A stretch of 39,448 bases of DNA, from positions 1-39,448 of the forward strand of contig JBEKZQ010000014.1 of NCBI GenBank assembly GCA_049509675.1, read 5' to 3'. A model generated the notes under the pieces. The model saw only the letters and a program-made list of their open reading frames with translations, made no database searches and had not been told where the DNA came from. Source of the DNA: JBEKZQ01 sp049509675 (lineage in GTDB: Bacteria; Planctomycetota; Planctomycetia; Pirellulales; Thermoguttaceae). Shown piece by piece: positions 17,478 through 25,942 of the stretch. The position numbers were made by a program, and so were the translations under genes. Positions within the stretch are counted from its first letter, which is position 1. Each line of letters starts with the position of its first letter.

Positions 17478-18629
17478 TCACGGCTTGAGCCCCAACGCCT
17501 TTGCGACCACGGCGTCGACCACGGGCTTGCCGTTCACCGTTTTGCGATTGAGTCCGAAGCCTTCGTCCCAACCCCACACCGCCCAGCCGATACGGTTCTC
17601 GGCCAGCACCGCGCCGAAATCGCGGAACCACCGGGAGCGATGTTCCGGTTTGCTGCGCGCCGGAAACACGCCGAATTCGCCGCAGTACAACGGCACGTGG
17701 TTCTTGGCACCCCACTCTATTCCCTGGCGGAACCGGGCGGCAAGCTTCTCCTTGTTCCAACGCTCCTTGCCGTACCACTCGACCATTCGTTTCGAGTCCG
17801 GCGAGGATTCCAACGTGGACAAGAGGGGTTTCACCGCTTCCGGGCTCGACGGGTAGGGGACATCGTGCAACGGTCGGACGGCAGGGCTAGTCCAGGTCGC
17901 GCCCTGGTGCGTGAAGGTGAAGGGGTCGTAACAGTGGAAGGAATAGATGATGTTCCTGTCCGGCAGGAGCTTGAGCTTCTTCAGTCCGTCGATTCCGCCC
18001 CAGTTCGGGCCGGACGTGATGATGGTGTGCCGCGGCGCGCTCCGCCGGATGGCGGCTGCCAGGCGGGCGTTGAACGTGTTCCACTCTTCCTCGCGGCGGT
18101 CGAAGACCGGCTCGTTGATGATTTCCAGGATGGTCAGTTCGGGGTCGAAGCGGGAAAGCCGTCCAGCCAGCAAGCCCCAGAAGCGGACGAACGCCTCCTG
18201 CCACTTCAGGTCGAGTTCCGCACGGCGGTCTTCATTGTGGATGTCGACCACGACCAGCAGTCCGGCGTGCTGGAACCGCTCGATGGCGGCTTCCAGTTGC
18301 TTGCCACGCTCCTCGATGACGTCGCCCGAGGTCGGGTTCATGATCACGCGCGGGGCAACGCACAGGCGGACATGCTTGAGCCCGATGCGAGCCATGTAGT
18401 CCGCCTCGGCAGCGGAAATGTAGTTGGTGAAATGCTCCGCCGAGTCGTTCCGGGGAAAACGGAACCAGAGGCAGACGTTGGCACCAGTCGCCAGGCGATC
18501 CGTGCGGCTGCGGGGCACCTCGCTGATGTCATCGGCGGTGGCAAAGGCGGGTGCGACCGCCAGGCTGCCGGCAGCAATGCCGGTCAATCGCAGGAACTCG
18601 CGTCGGGCGATCGGGGGCGGGGTGGTCAT
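17478..18629 (-). CDS. GH5-family glycoside hydrolase, Tat-exported
   Basis: A 383-residue secreted glycosidase (endoglucanase/mannanase type). The N-terminus has a Tat-like signal (ARREFLRLTGIAAGSLAVAPAFA). The GH5 acid/base Glu is in EIINEP near residue 171 and the nucleophile Glu in YCGEFGVF near residue 317; HCYDPFTFTHQG and WAVWGWDEGFG also fit the family. Start at ATG 18629, preceded by a mapped promoter-like element about 95-120 bases upstream. It diverges from the MFS gene and probably shares control with it (see promoter entries). The exact substrate cannot be decided from the sequence. Confidence 0.88.
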   Translation of the reverse strand: MTTPPPIARREFLRLTGIAAGSLAVAPAFATADDISEVPRSRTDRLATGANVCLWFRFPRNDSAEHFTNYISAAEADYMARIGLKHVRLCVAPRVIMNPTSGDVIEERGKQLEAAIERFQHAGLLVVVDIHNEDRRAELDLKWQEAFVRFWGLLAGRLSRFDPELTILEIINEPVFDRREEEWNTFNARLAAAIRRSAPRHTIITSGPNWGGIDGLKKLKLLPDRNIIYSFHCYDPFTFTHQGATWTSPAVRPLHDVPYPSSPEAVKPLLSTLESSPDSKRMVEWYGKERWNKEKLAARFRQGIEWGAKNHVPLYCGEFGVFPARSKPEHRSRWFRDFGAVLAENRIGWAVWGWDEGFGLNRKTVNGKPVVDAVVAKALGLKP

Positions 18630-18722
18630 AGGTGCGTCCTTTGGGTTCTTGGCACTGCGGCTGAACACGATCAGCCGGGCCAGAAACGGTCATTGCTTCC
18701 CAGGTAACGGGCGTAGCCCCTA

Positions 18723-18751
18723 TCCATAATCCCATGCTCGTCGAAAGTCAA
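18723..18751 (-). promoter_or_regulatory. Promoter of the GH5 gene
   Basis: On the minus strand TTGACT (18746-18751), 17-base spacer, TATGGA (18723-18728), embedded in ATTATGGATAGGGG (18717-18730). The same extended element occurs in mirror image on the plus strand at 18785-18819. Confidence 0.6.
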
Positions 18752-18784
18752 GCACGTACGAGGTTCGATCTTGGCAGGGACAGC

Positions 18785-18819
18785 TTGACAACGGCAGCGG
18801 ACGGCATTATGGATAGGGG
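18785..18819 (+). promoter_or_regulatory. Promoter of the MFS gene
   Basis: TTGACA (18785-18790), 17-base spacer, TATGGA (18808-18813), embedded in ATTATGGATAGGGG (18806-18819). Predicted start about 40 bases before the MFS ATG. Mirror image of the GH5 promoter. Confidence 0.6.
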
Positions 18820-18860
18820 GCAACAAGGTCTTTCCCCAGCCCGTAAAGGAGTGCCCGACC

Positions 18861-20120
18861 ATGCCGGCCACGCCGCTGCACGTCAAGATCCGTCTGGGAA
18901 CCATGATGTTTCTGCAGTTCGCCATCAACGGCGTCTGGTCGATCCCGTTGGTAACGTGCTTGGCGGAGTTGAAATACAGCGAGTCGGACACCGCGTTGGT
19001 GTATACGACGTTTGCCTGGGGCGCCATCGGGGCGCCGTTGTTTGTCGGCATGATTGCCGACCGTTTCTTTGCCAGCGAGAAGATTCTCGCCGTCTTGAAC
19101 CTCTTGGGCGGCGTGCTCTTGTACCTTGCCACACTGGCGATAGGCAACCCGCGGATGTTCTTCTGGGCGCTCTTGGCGCATTGCCTCTGTTACTTCCCTA
19201 CCTGGTCGCTGACCAATTCGATCGCGCTGGCGCACGCGCGGGACCCGGACCGGGAGTTTCCCATCATCCGCCTGATGGGCACCATCGGCTGGATCGCGGT
19301 GAGCGCGATCAGCCTGGCCGCTTCCTTTTATCAGTGGAACATCGAAAAGACCGTTTGGCCGCTGTGGATCGGTGCGGGGCTGGCGATCGTCGCGGGAATC
19401 TACAACTTCTTCCTGCCGCACACGCCGCCGCAAGCCGCCGGCAAGAAGGTGCGCCTCGGGGAGGTGCTGGGGCTCCCGGCCTTGGCCCTCCTCCGAGACC
19501 GCAATTTCGCCGTCCTGATGTTCACCTCGTTCCTGATCATGCTGCCGGCAGCCTTCTTCTGGACCTGGGGCAACGACTTCCTCAACGAGATCGGCATGGA
19601 GTCCGCGCAATTCAAGCAGAGCATCGGGCAGATGGCGGAGGTCCTGTTCATCTTCCTGCTGCCAGTCTTCTTCATGCGTTATCTAAGTTTCAAGAGCATC
19701 TTCCTTCTAGGTCTGGCGGCGTGGGCGGCGCGCTACGCACTGCTCGCCTTCAGCAGCAAAGAGGACGCCGCGATCTATGTGGCCTTGTTGCTGCACGGCG
19801 CCTGTTTTGCCTTCATTTTCGTGCTCGGTCCGATGTACGCCGACCGGAAGGCGCCCAAGGAGCTCCAGGCCAGCGCCCAGGGACTGCTGACACTCGTGAC
19901 GTGGGGGCTGGGGCTATTGGTCGGAACCGCTCTGTCCGGCCAGTTCCTCGAACGCTATAAACTAGCGGAACGGGTGGGCGAGATCGCGCATGACTGGCGG
20001 ATGTTCTGGCTTTGGGCCGCGTTGATGTCGGCCGCGGTGGCCGTCGTCTTTGCGGCGCTGTTCCGCGGCAAGTACGATGTGACGTCGCCCGTACAAGAGG
20101 CGCCCGCCGGGAACGAATAA
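18861..20120 (+). CDS. MFS transporter, nucleoside:H+ symporter-like
   Basis: A 419-residue inner-membrane transporter with about 12 helices. The order and sequence (MMFLQFAINGVWSIPLVTCL; IADRFFASEKILAVLNLLGG; HARDPDREFPIIRLMGTIGW) resemble the nucleoside:H+ symporter branch (NupG/XapB-like) of the major facilitator superfamily. Planctomycetes carry many members of this branch near sugar-catabolic genes, so the substrate may be a sugar or sugar derivative rather than a nucleoside. Shine-Dalgarno AAAGGAG sits just before ATG 18861. Divergent from the GH5 gene with a matching promoter, which suggests that uptake and hydrolysis are coordinated. Confidence 0.85.
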   Translation: MPATPLHVKIRLGTMMFLQFAINGVWSIPLVTCLAELKYSESDTALVYTTFAWGAIGAPLFVGMIADRFFASEKILAVLNLLGGVLLYLATLAIGNPRMFFWALLAHCLCYFPTWSLTNSIALAHARDPDREFPIIRLMGTIGWIAVSAISLAASFYQWNIEKTVWPLWIGAGLAIVAGIYNFFLPHTPPQAAGKKVRLGEVLGLPALALLRDRNFAVLMFTSFLIMLPAAFFWTWGNDFLNEIGMESAQFKQSIGQMAEVLFIFLLPVFFMRYLSFKSIFLLGLAAWAARYALLAFSSKEDAAIYVALLLHGACFAFIFVLGPMYADRKAPKELQASAQGLLTLVTWGLGLLVGTALSGQFLERYKLAERVGEIAHDWRMFWLWAALMSAAVAVVFAALFRGKYDVTSPVQEAPAGNE

Positions 20121-20177
20121 AGCCGCCAGGCACAAGTACTGACGCATATAGGCAGCTTTGGCAGGATTGCGTTTGAC

Positions 20178-21683
20178 ATGGGGTTGACACCGCGCGCTCC
20201 CTTGGGCCGGCATGTACACCTGATCGGCAGCGCCGGGGCCGGAATGCGGTCGCTTGCCGATGTCTTCTCCGGCATGGGCTGGACACTGAGCGGCTCTGAC
20301 CTTACTTTAGGGGGGCATCATCCAGCTCGCCTTCCGGATGAGACCGAATTGGTCGTCTATAGCGCCGCAGTGCCGGCCGACAACCCGGAACTGTGCCGGG
20401 CTCGCGAGTTGGGCATCCCGGCATACAGTTGCTTCGAGGCGATCGGGCGGCTGATGAGCGGCCGCAACGGCCTGGCGGTGGCCGGCACGCACGGCAAATC
20501 GACGACCACGGCCATGGCGGCCGAGATTCTGGTCGGGGCCGGAATGGACCCGACCGTCCTGTTCGGCGCCGCTGCCTTGGGAGCCCGATCGGGCGGCCGG
20601 GCCGGCCGAAGCGATCTGGTTCTGGCCGAGGCCTGCGAATACCGGGGCAACTTCCTGCACCTCGCGCCCCGGCACGCCGTGATCCTGGGCATCGAGCCCG
20701 ATCACTTCGATTGCTATCCGTCGCTGGACCGGCTGCAAGAGGCCTTTGGGGAGTTTGCGGGCAAGCTGCCTGAGAGCGGCTGGCTCCTGGTGCGTCACGA
20801 TTGCCCGATCGCCCGGCGGGTGGCCGCACGGGCCGCTTGTGCGGTCGAGACCTTTGGCATCCAGCCAGGGCCCGATTGGTCGGCCCGGGGGTTGCGCAGA
20901 CTGGGAAAAGGGCAGGAAGAAGAACCACTGCACGACACTAGCCCGAAGCGCAAGCGAGGGAGCGATAACGCCAACCCTCGCTTGCGCTTCGGGCTAGTAT
21001 TGGGACCACCAAGTCCGGCAAAGGGTGCCTGTCCCCGCTTTTCCTCCGGCTGCTACGCACTGGAGATCTACCATGGGGAGCGGTCGCTGGGCGTGGTGGA
21101 ACTCGGCGTGCCTGGCCGGCACAACGTGCTCAACGCCCTGGCCGCAGCCGCCCTGGCCAGCGCGGTGGGGGCTGCGCCGGAGCAAATCGGCGCCGGGCTA
21201 GGCCGGTTTCGTGGTCTGCAACGGCGACTGGAGGTTCTGGGTAATTTCGGGGGTGTGGTGGTGATAGACGACTATGCCCATCACCCAACCGAGGTATCGG
21301 CCTCGCTCGCCGCGGTCCGCGAGATGTATCCCTGTCGGCCGTTGTGCTGCGTGTTTCAACCGCACCAGGTGTCGCGCACGGAGCGCTTGCTGGACGAACT
21401 GGCGGAGAGTCTGCAAAATGTCGAAAGGGTTGTGGTGGCCGAGATCTTTCGCGCCCGTGAGGGCCCGGTGCGAGCCGGCGAGGTCACGGCGGCCGACCTG
21501 GCCCGGCAAATCCGCACCGGCGGCGCCGAGGCCCTGGCGATTCCCACCTGGGATGGAATCTTGCGATACCTGGAAACCCACTTGACCGCGGGCGACGTAT
21601 TGGTGACGATGGGCGCGGGCGACATAGGAAGGATGACGCATGAGTTTGTTGAGCGGCTTCGAGAAAATCGTGCGGTCGGCTGA
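20178..21683 (+). CDS. murC: UDP-N-acetylmuramate--L-alanine ligase with in-frame repeat insertion
   Basis: Cytoplasmic ATP-dependent ligase adding L-Ala to UDP-MurNAc. Rossmann start HVHLIGSAGAGM (13-24), ATP P-loop AGTHGKSTTT (102-111), EACEYRGNFL, the domain-3 start VPGRHNVLNALAA, and DDYAHHPTE are all present. At 501 residues it is longer than most. The surplus is about 45 residues near 244-290 (Gln/Glu-rich, then SPKRKRGSDNANPRLRFG) that do not belong to the family: they are encoded by a 62-base palindrome (20937-20998) plus flanking repeat-like sequence, inserted without breaking the frame between the linker and the GCYALEIYHGE strand. The gene overlaps murB by 44 bases. Activity is likely but not assured. 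Confidence 0.93.
   Translation: MGLTPRAPLGRHVHLIGSAGAGMRSLADVFSGMGWTLSGSDLTLGGHHPARLPDETELVVYSAAVPADNPELCRARELGIPAYSCFEAIGRLMSGRNGLAVAGTHGKSTTTAMAAEILVGAGMDPTVLFGAAALGARSGGRAGRSDLVLAEACEYRGNFLHLAPRHAVILGIEPDHFDCYPSLDRLQEAFGEFAGKLPESGWLLVRHDCPIARRVAARAACAVETFGIQPGPDWSARGLRRLGKGQEEEPLHDTSPKRKRGSDNANPRLRFGLVLGPPSPAKGACPRFSSGCYALEIYHGERSLGVVELGVPGRHNVLNALAAAALASAVGAAPEQIGAGLGRFRGLQRRLEVLGNFGGVVVIDDYAHHPTEVSASLAAVREMYPCRPLCCVFQPHQVSRTERLLDELAESLQNVERVVVAEIFRAREGPVRAGEVTAADLARQIRTGGAEALAIPTWDGILRYLETHLTAGDVLVTMGAGDIGRMTHEFVERLRENRAVG
20937..20998. repeat. Perfect 24-bp palindrome of planctomycete type inside murC
   Basis: Left arm 20937-20960 starts ACTAGCCCGAAGCGCAAGCG, and right arm 20975-20998 is its exact reverse complement; the loop is 14 bases (20961-20974). 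I associate this TAGCCCGAAGCGC palindrome with intergenic repeats in planctomycete genomes. Here it is translated in frame. Confidence 0.9.
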
Positions 21684-22518
21684 ACCGCTGGCAATGCACA
21701 CGTGGCTTCAGTTGGGCGGCCCGGCCGACTATTTCGCAGAACCGGAAAACGCCGATCAATTGATCGACTTGGTCCAGCGCTGCCAGGAAGAAGGGTTGCC
21801 GGTGCGGGTCCTGGGCGAGGGCTCGAACATCCTGGTACGCGACGAAGGCGTGCCGGGCGTCGTGCTGCGACTGGCGTCTCCCGCGTTCGCTAAACTGGAG
21901 GTCCAGCCCGGGCGGATCACCGGCGGCGGCGGGGCGATCCTGGGCCGACTGGTGACCACGGCGGTCCACCAGGGCCTGGCCGGCCTGGAGATGCTGATCG
22001 GCATTCCCGGCACCGTGGGCGGCGCACTGCACAGCAATACGGGCAGCCGCGGCGGCGACATCGGACAGTGGGCCGCCAGCGCCACGGTAGTTACTGCCGG
22101 CGGCGAAGTCTTGCAGCGCTCGCGCGACGACATGGTCTTCGGCTACCGCGAGAGCAGCCTGGATGAATTGGTCATTCTTGAGGCCGTCTTCCAACTCGAA
22201 GAAGACGATCCCCGCGAATTGGCCAAACGCATGCAGAAGCAGTGGATTGTGAAGAAGGCCGACCAGCCCCTGGGCCACCAGTCGGCCGGTTGCGTATTCA
22301 AGAATCCCCGCGGCACCTCGGCCGGCGAATTGATCGAGCAGGCAGGCCTCAAGGGCACCCGCATCGGCGGCGCCGTGGTCAGCGATCGGCACGCCAACTT
22401 CATTATCGCCGAGCCTGAGTGTACCAGCCAGGACGTCTTGCGACTGATCGACCTGATTCGCGGTCAGGTCCACGACCGCCTGACGGTGCGGCTGGAGTTG
22501 GAATTGGAAATCTGGTGA
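21640..22518 (+). CDS. murB: UDP-N-acetylenolpyruvoylglucosamine reductase
   Basis: FAD-dependent reductase that makes UDP-MurNAc using NADPH. The 292-residue protein shows the FAD-binding LGEGSNILVRDEG (58-70), IPGTVGGALHSNTG, the GYRES motif and the catalytic SAGCVFKNP segment. It is of the short type common outside enterobacteria. The start ATG (21640) lies 44 bases inside murC, so the two are translationally coupled. Its TGA stop (22516-22518) sits within the first copy of a 72-base direct repeat. Confidence 0.95.
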   Translation: MSLLSGFEKIVRSAEPLAMHTWLQLGGPADYFAEPENADQLIDLVQRCQEEGLPVRVLGEGSNILVRDEGVPGVVLRLASPAFAKLEVQPGRITGGGGAILGRLVTTAVHQGLAGLEMLIGIPGTVGGALHSNTGSRGGDIGQWAASATVVTAGGEVLQRSRDDMVFGYRESSLDELVILEAVFQLEEDDPRELAKRMQKQWIVKKADQPLGHQSAGCVFKNPRGTSAGELIEQAGLKGTRIGGAVVSDRHANFIIAEPECTSQDVLRLIDLIRGQVHDRLTVRLELELEIW

Positions 22519-22686
22519 TAGTTTGAAGTTTTCAGTGTTCAGTTTTCAGTTCGCTGACGCGGTTATCGGGAAGCTGACAACTGAGAACTTAGTATGGTGA
22601 TAGTTTGAAGTTTTCAGTGTTCAGTTTTCAGTTCGCTGACGCGGTTATCGGGAAGCTGACAACTGAACACTGAACACTGAACACTT
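22513..22686. repeat. Direct repeat, two 72-bp copies plus short tandem units
   Basis: Copies at 22513-22584 and 22595-22666 are identical (period 82). They begin TGGTGATAGTTTGAAG and contain the stop codon of murB. The second copy is followed by AACTGAACACTGAACACTGA-type tandem units that run up to the ATG of the ftsQ-like gene. Same family as the repeat at 4711-4803. Confidence 0.93.
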
Positions 22687-23601
22687 ATGCCCAAAACTTC
22701 CCGCAAGACCGTCCCGGCGCCGTTGGCAAAACTGGCGGCGTTCGTGCTGGGACCCGCACGCACGCCGGTCCTGATCCTGCTGGTGCTGGCCATCTTCTCG
22801 GGCGGCGTATATTTCGGGTGGCAGTACGTCCGCCTCAACGTGATCGCCAAACCAGCAGCAGGCCCAAACCTCCCCTTGGCCGACGAATATGTCGTCAAGG
22901 AAGAGCAAGTACACATTACGCCTTTGCCCGCCTGGATCCACAGCAACGTGCTGCACGACGTGTTTCGCGACGGCAGTCTGGAGAACGTGCGGCTTTCCAC
23001 GCTGGACGACGATCTGGCCCGGCGAATCGCCAATGCGTTCTTCCTCCACCCGTGGATTGCCAAGGCCCGGGTGCGGATCCGGCCGGCGGGCCGGGTCGAC
23101 GTCGATCTGGTGTATCGCCGACCGGTGTGCATGATCGAGGTCCCCGGCGATCTGCTGCCGGTAGATATCGAGGGGGTACTGCTGCCGAGCGGCGATTTCT
23201 CGCCCGTGGAAAAATACTCCTACCCGGTGCTGGGCGGCATCGACAGCGTTCCCATGGGTCCTGCCGGGCAACGCTGGGGCGACCCAAGGGTGATCGACGG
23301 GGCGGGCATCGCCGCCGCCCTGCTGCCCGTCTGGAAGCAACTGCGCTTGTATCGGATCAAGACGGCGACCGCCGCCGGGCCGGCGCTCGGCAATGGCCGG
23401 GTTTACGAACTCTACACCCGGGCGGGCACAAGGATCTATTGGGGCCGGTCTCCCGCCGCGAAGGCCGCCGACGAGCTCACGGCAGACGAAAAGGTGGCAC
23501 GCCTTGGCCAGTATGCGGCCGAACACGACTCGTTGGACGGACAGAGCGGACAGCAGGAATTGGATGTGCGCAATCTGCCCGGCAGGACCCCGGGCCGCTG
23601 A
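22687..23601 (+). CDS. Divergent FtsQ/DivIB-like membrane protein
   Basis: A 304-residue single-pass membrane protein: short basic cytoplasmic tail, one helix (about 27-50, PVLILLVLAIFSGGVYFGW), then an extracytoplasmic region. HPWIAKARVRIRPAGRVDVD followed by LVYRRPVCMIEV and DIEGVLLP is the end-of-POTRA/start-of-beta-domain pattern of FtsQ. Position after murC-murB matches the classical dcw order. Overall similarity to model FtsQ is weak, so I give no symbol. The last 60 residues are low in recognisable structure. ftsA and ftsZ do not follow; the next gene is a corrinoid protein. Confidence 0.7.
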   Translation: MPKTSRKTVPAPLAKLAAFVLGPARTPVLILLVLAIFSGGVYFGWQYVRLNVIAKPAAGPNLPLADEYVVKEEQVHITPLPAWIHSNVLHDVFRDGSLENVRLSTLDDDLARRIANAFFLHPWIAKARVRIRPAGRVDVDLVYRRPVCMIEVPGDLLPVDIEGVLLPSGDFSPVEKYSYPVLGGIDSVPMGPAGQRWGDPRVIDGAGIAAALLPVWKQLRLYRIKTATAAGPALGNGRVYELYTRAGTRIYWGRSPAAKAADELTADEKVARLGQYAAEHDSLDGQSGQQELDVRNLPGRTPGR

Positions 23602-23706
23602 ACCTGACGCGGAATTTGCCCGCCGGGGGCTAGCTTCGCTCCCAAGCGGCAAGTAACATAAAGGGTTTGTCAACGGGAATGCCTGGCTTTTTTCGGGGAG
23701 TTCGCC

Positions 23707-24342
23707 ATGTCTGATCCTGCGGAGCTGTACGAGGCCATTTTGAAAGGCAACGCCAAGAAAGCGGAGGAAGTGACCAAGGCTGCCATCGCCGCGAAGGTCA
23801 ATCCGGCCGAGTTGGTCCAGAAATACATGATTCCCGCGATGGATGAAGTGGGTAAGCGATTCGAGTGCAATGAGTATTTCGTGCCCGAGTTGTTGATCGC
23901 CGCCCGGGCCATGAAGACTTCGCTGGCGCTGATTACCCCCCTGCTGGCCCAAGCGGGAGCGGAGCCGGTGGGGCGGGTCGTGATCGGCACCGTCCAGGGC
24001 GACTTGCACGACATCGGCAAGAATCTCGTGGCCTCGATGTTGGAAGGCGGTGGCTTCCAGGTGGTCGATCTGGGCGTGGACGTGCAGCCGCAGAAGTTCG
24101 TCGAGGCCGCCCGGCAGAAAAGCGGCACGATCGTGGCCCTGTCCGCCCTGTTGACGACCACCATGACGATGATGAAGGCGGTCATCGAGGCATTGGAGCA
24201 GGCCGGCCTGCGCGGTCAGACCAAGGTCATGATCGGCGGCGCCCCCATCACGCAACAGTATGCCGACGAGATCGGCGCCGACGGCTTTAGCGACAACGCC
24301 AGCAGCGCGGTGGCCACGGCCAGAAAACTCCTGAAAACCTAG
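23707..24342 (+). CDS. Corrinoid (B12-binding) protein of a methyltransfer system
   Basis: A 211-residue two-domain protein. Residues 1-87 form the helical cap domain (YMIPAMDEVGKRFECNEYFVPELLIAARAM). Residues 88-211 form the B12-binding Rossmann domain with D99-x-H101-x-x-G104 (GDLHDIGKNL), where His101 would be the lower axial cobalt ligand, then SALLTTTM and GGAPIT. It resembles MtbC/MtgC-type corrinoid proteins and the MetH B12 module. With the MTHFR gene right after it and a methyl-THF methyltransferase gene at 31407, its likely job is to carry a methyl group to or from tetrahydrofolate. Shine-Dalgarno GGGGAG precedes the ATG. Confidence 0.93.
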   Translation: MSDPAELYEAILKGNAKKAEEVTKAAIAAKVNPAELVQKYMIPAMDEVGKRFECNEYFVPELLIAARAMKTSLALITPLLAQAGAEPVGRVVIGTVQGDLHDIGKNLVASMLEGGGFQVVDLGVDVQPQKFVEAARQKSGTIVALSALLTTTMTMMKAVIEALEQAGLRGQTKVMIGGAPITQQYADEIGADGFSDNASSAVATARKLLKT

Positions 24343-24355
24343 AACGTCCATCACT

Positions 24356-25918
24356 GTGATCGCTTCTCCGAACGGCCTGAGTTTCGAAGCGATTCTGGCC
24401 AGCGGCAACTTCTATTATGGCGCTGAATTGGTCACGACCCGCGGTATTGCGCCGCCGGAGCGGTCGGCGGACCCGGTCGGCCTGGCGCGGGCGTTGCTGG
24501 CAGATCCGCGCATCGGCTGGATTTCGGTGACTGACAGTCCGGGCGGGGCGCCCATGTTGCCGCCCGATTGGCTCGCCGGCCAGGTGGCCGAGCGCCGCGA
24601 GCGGGTCGTGCTGCACGTGACCTGCAAGGACGCCAACCGCAACGGCCTGGAGGCCGCCGCCTGGCGCTATGCCGCCGAAGGGTTTCGCAACCTCCTGGCC
24701 ATCACCGGCGATTATCCCACCACCGGCTTCGGCGGCATCCCCGATCCGGTCTTCGACATCGATTCGGTGGGCTTGATCGCCTTGTTGCGGGCGATGAACG
24801 CCGGGTTGGAAGTGCCCGGCCGCCGCGGCAATGCGGAAACGCTGGCCCGCACCGATTTCTTCATCGGCTGCGTCGTGTCGCCCTTCAAGCGCTACGAGCG
24901 CGAGCTGATGCCCCAATACTTCAAACTGCTCCGCAAGATCGTCGCCGGCGCGCAGTGGGTCATCCCGCAACTCGGCTACGACATGCGGAAGTTCCATGAA
25001 GTCAAGCTCTTGCTCGGCGGGCGGGGCATCAACGTGCCGGTCATCGGCAACGTCTACTTGCTCAACAAGACGGTTGCCCAGTTGTTCCACGGCGGCAAGT
25101 TGGCCGGCTGCGTGGTAAGCGACGAACTATTGGCACAGGCGGAGAAATACGCCGCCGGGCCGGACAAGGGCCAGAAGTTCTTCCGCGAGTTGGCCGCCAA
25201 ACAGCTTGCCGTCTTCAAGGGCCTGGGCTTTGCCGCCGGCTACCTGGGCGGCATCAGCAAGGCGGAGACCTTCGCACAGATCATCGATCTGGCCGAGAGT
25301 TTCGCTCCCGACGATTGGCGCGAGTTCCTCAAGGAAATACGTTTCTCGCAGCCCGATGAGTTCTTCTTCTTCGACCACGATCCGCACACCGGCCTGTGTA
25401 CGCCCACGCAGGTGAACCCCGCATATCGCCAGTCGCTCAAGCATCCGCCGCGGTCCAAGGAAGTCACGCTGAACTATCGCCTGTCGCGCCTTGTACACCG
25501 CATCGCCTTTACGCGCGACCGGGGGCTGTGGGGCCTAATGCGGCGAGTCTTTACCCGTTTGCACAAGCACCCCGGCCTGATGGCCCGCACGGCGCATGCC
25601 GTCGAGCGGCAGGCGAAGCAGATACTCTACGGCTGCCAGGACTGCGGCGACTGTAGCCTGCCCGATTGTGCTTACCTGTGTCCGCGCTACGCCTGCTCGA
25701 AGTGCGGCCGAAACGGCCCCTGCGGCGGTTCGGCCGCCGGCCGTTGCGAGCTGGACGACAAGGAATGCTTTTGGGCCCGCGTGTACGAGCGGCTCAAGGC
25801 CTACGGCGAGTCGGAGCGGATGTTCGAGGGTCCGCCCGCGCTATACGACGCGCGACTGAAGAACACCTCCTCCTGGGCCAACTTTTATCTTGACCGAGAC
25901 CACAACGCCAAGCGGTAG
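24356..25918 (+). CDS. Methylenetetrahydrofolate reductase fused to a MetV-like Cys-rich C-terminal domain
   Basis: A 520-residue protein. The first ~310 residues are the MTHFR barrel (FYYGAELVTTRG; HVTCKDANRNGLEAAAWRYA; LLAITGDYPTTGFG; DIDSVGLI; FFIGCVVSPFKRYERE; WVIPQLGYD). Residues about 400-500 carry a Cys cluster (CQDCGDCSLPDC, CPRYACSKCGRNGPCGGS, about 425-465), the MTHFR C-terminal zinc-binding domain known as MetV when separate, as in acetogens. Start is GTG at 24356, 13 bases after the corrinoid gene. It should interconvert methylene-THF and methyl-THF; the fused domain suggests partner binding or an alternative electron donor. Followed by a palindromic repeat and then the restriction system. 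Confidence 0.9.
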   Translation: MIASPNGLSFEAILASGNFYYGAELVTTRGIAPPERSADPVGLARALLADPRIGWISVTDSPGGAPMLPPDWLAGQVAERRERVVLHVTCKDANRNGLEAAAWRYAAEGFRNLLAITGDYPTTGFGGIPDPVFDIDSVGLIALLRAMNAGLEVPGRRGNAETLARTDFFIGCVVSPFKRYERELMPQYFKLLRKIVAGAQWVIPQLGYDMRKFHEVKLLLGGRGINVPVIGNVYLLNKTVAQLFHGGKLAGCVVSDELLAQAEKYAAGPDKGQKFFRELAAKQLAVFKGLGFAAGYLGGISKAETFAQIIDLAESFAPDDWREFLKEIRFSQPDEFFFFDHDPHTGLCTPTQVNPAYRQSLKHPPRSKEVTLNYRLSRLVHRIAFTRDRGLWGLMRRVFTRLHKHPGLMARTAHAVERQAKQILYGCQDCGDCSLPDCAYLCPRYACSKCGRNGPCGGSAAGRCELDDKECFWARVYERLKAYGESERMFEGPPALYDARLKNTSSWANFYLDRDHNAKR

Positions 25919-25942
25919 CGCACGACCGGCGAAACAATAAGT

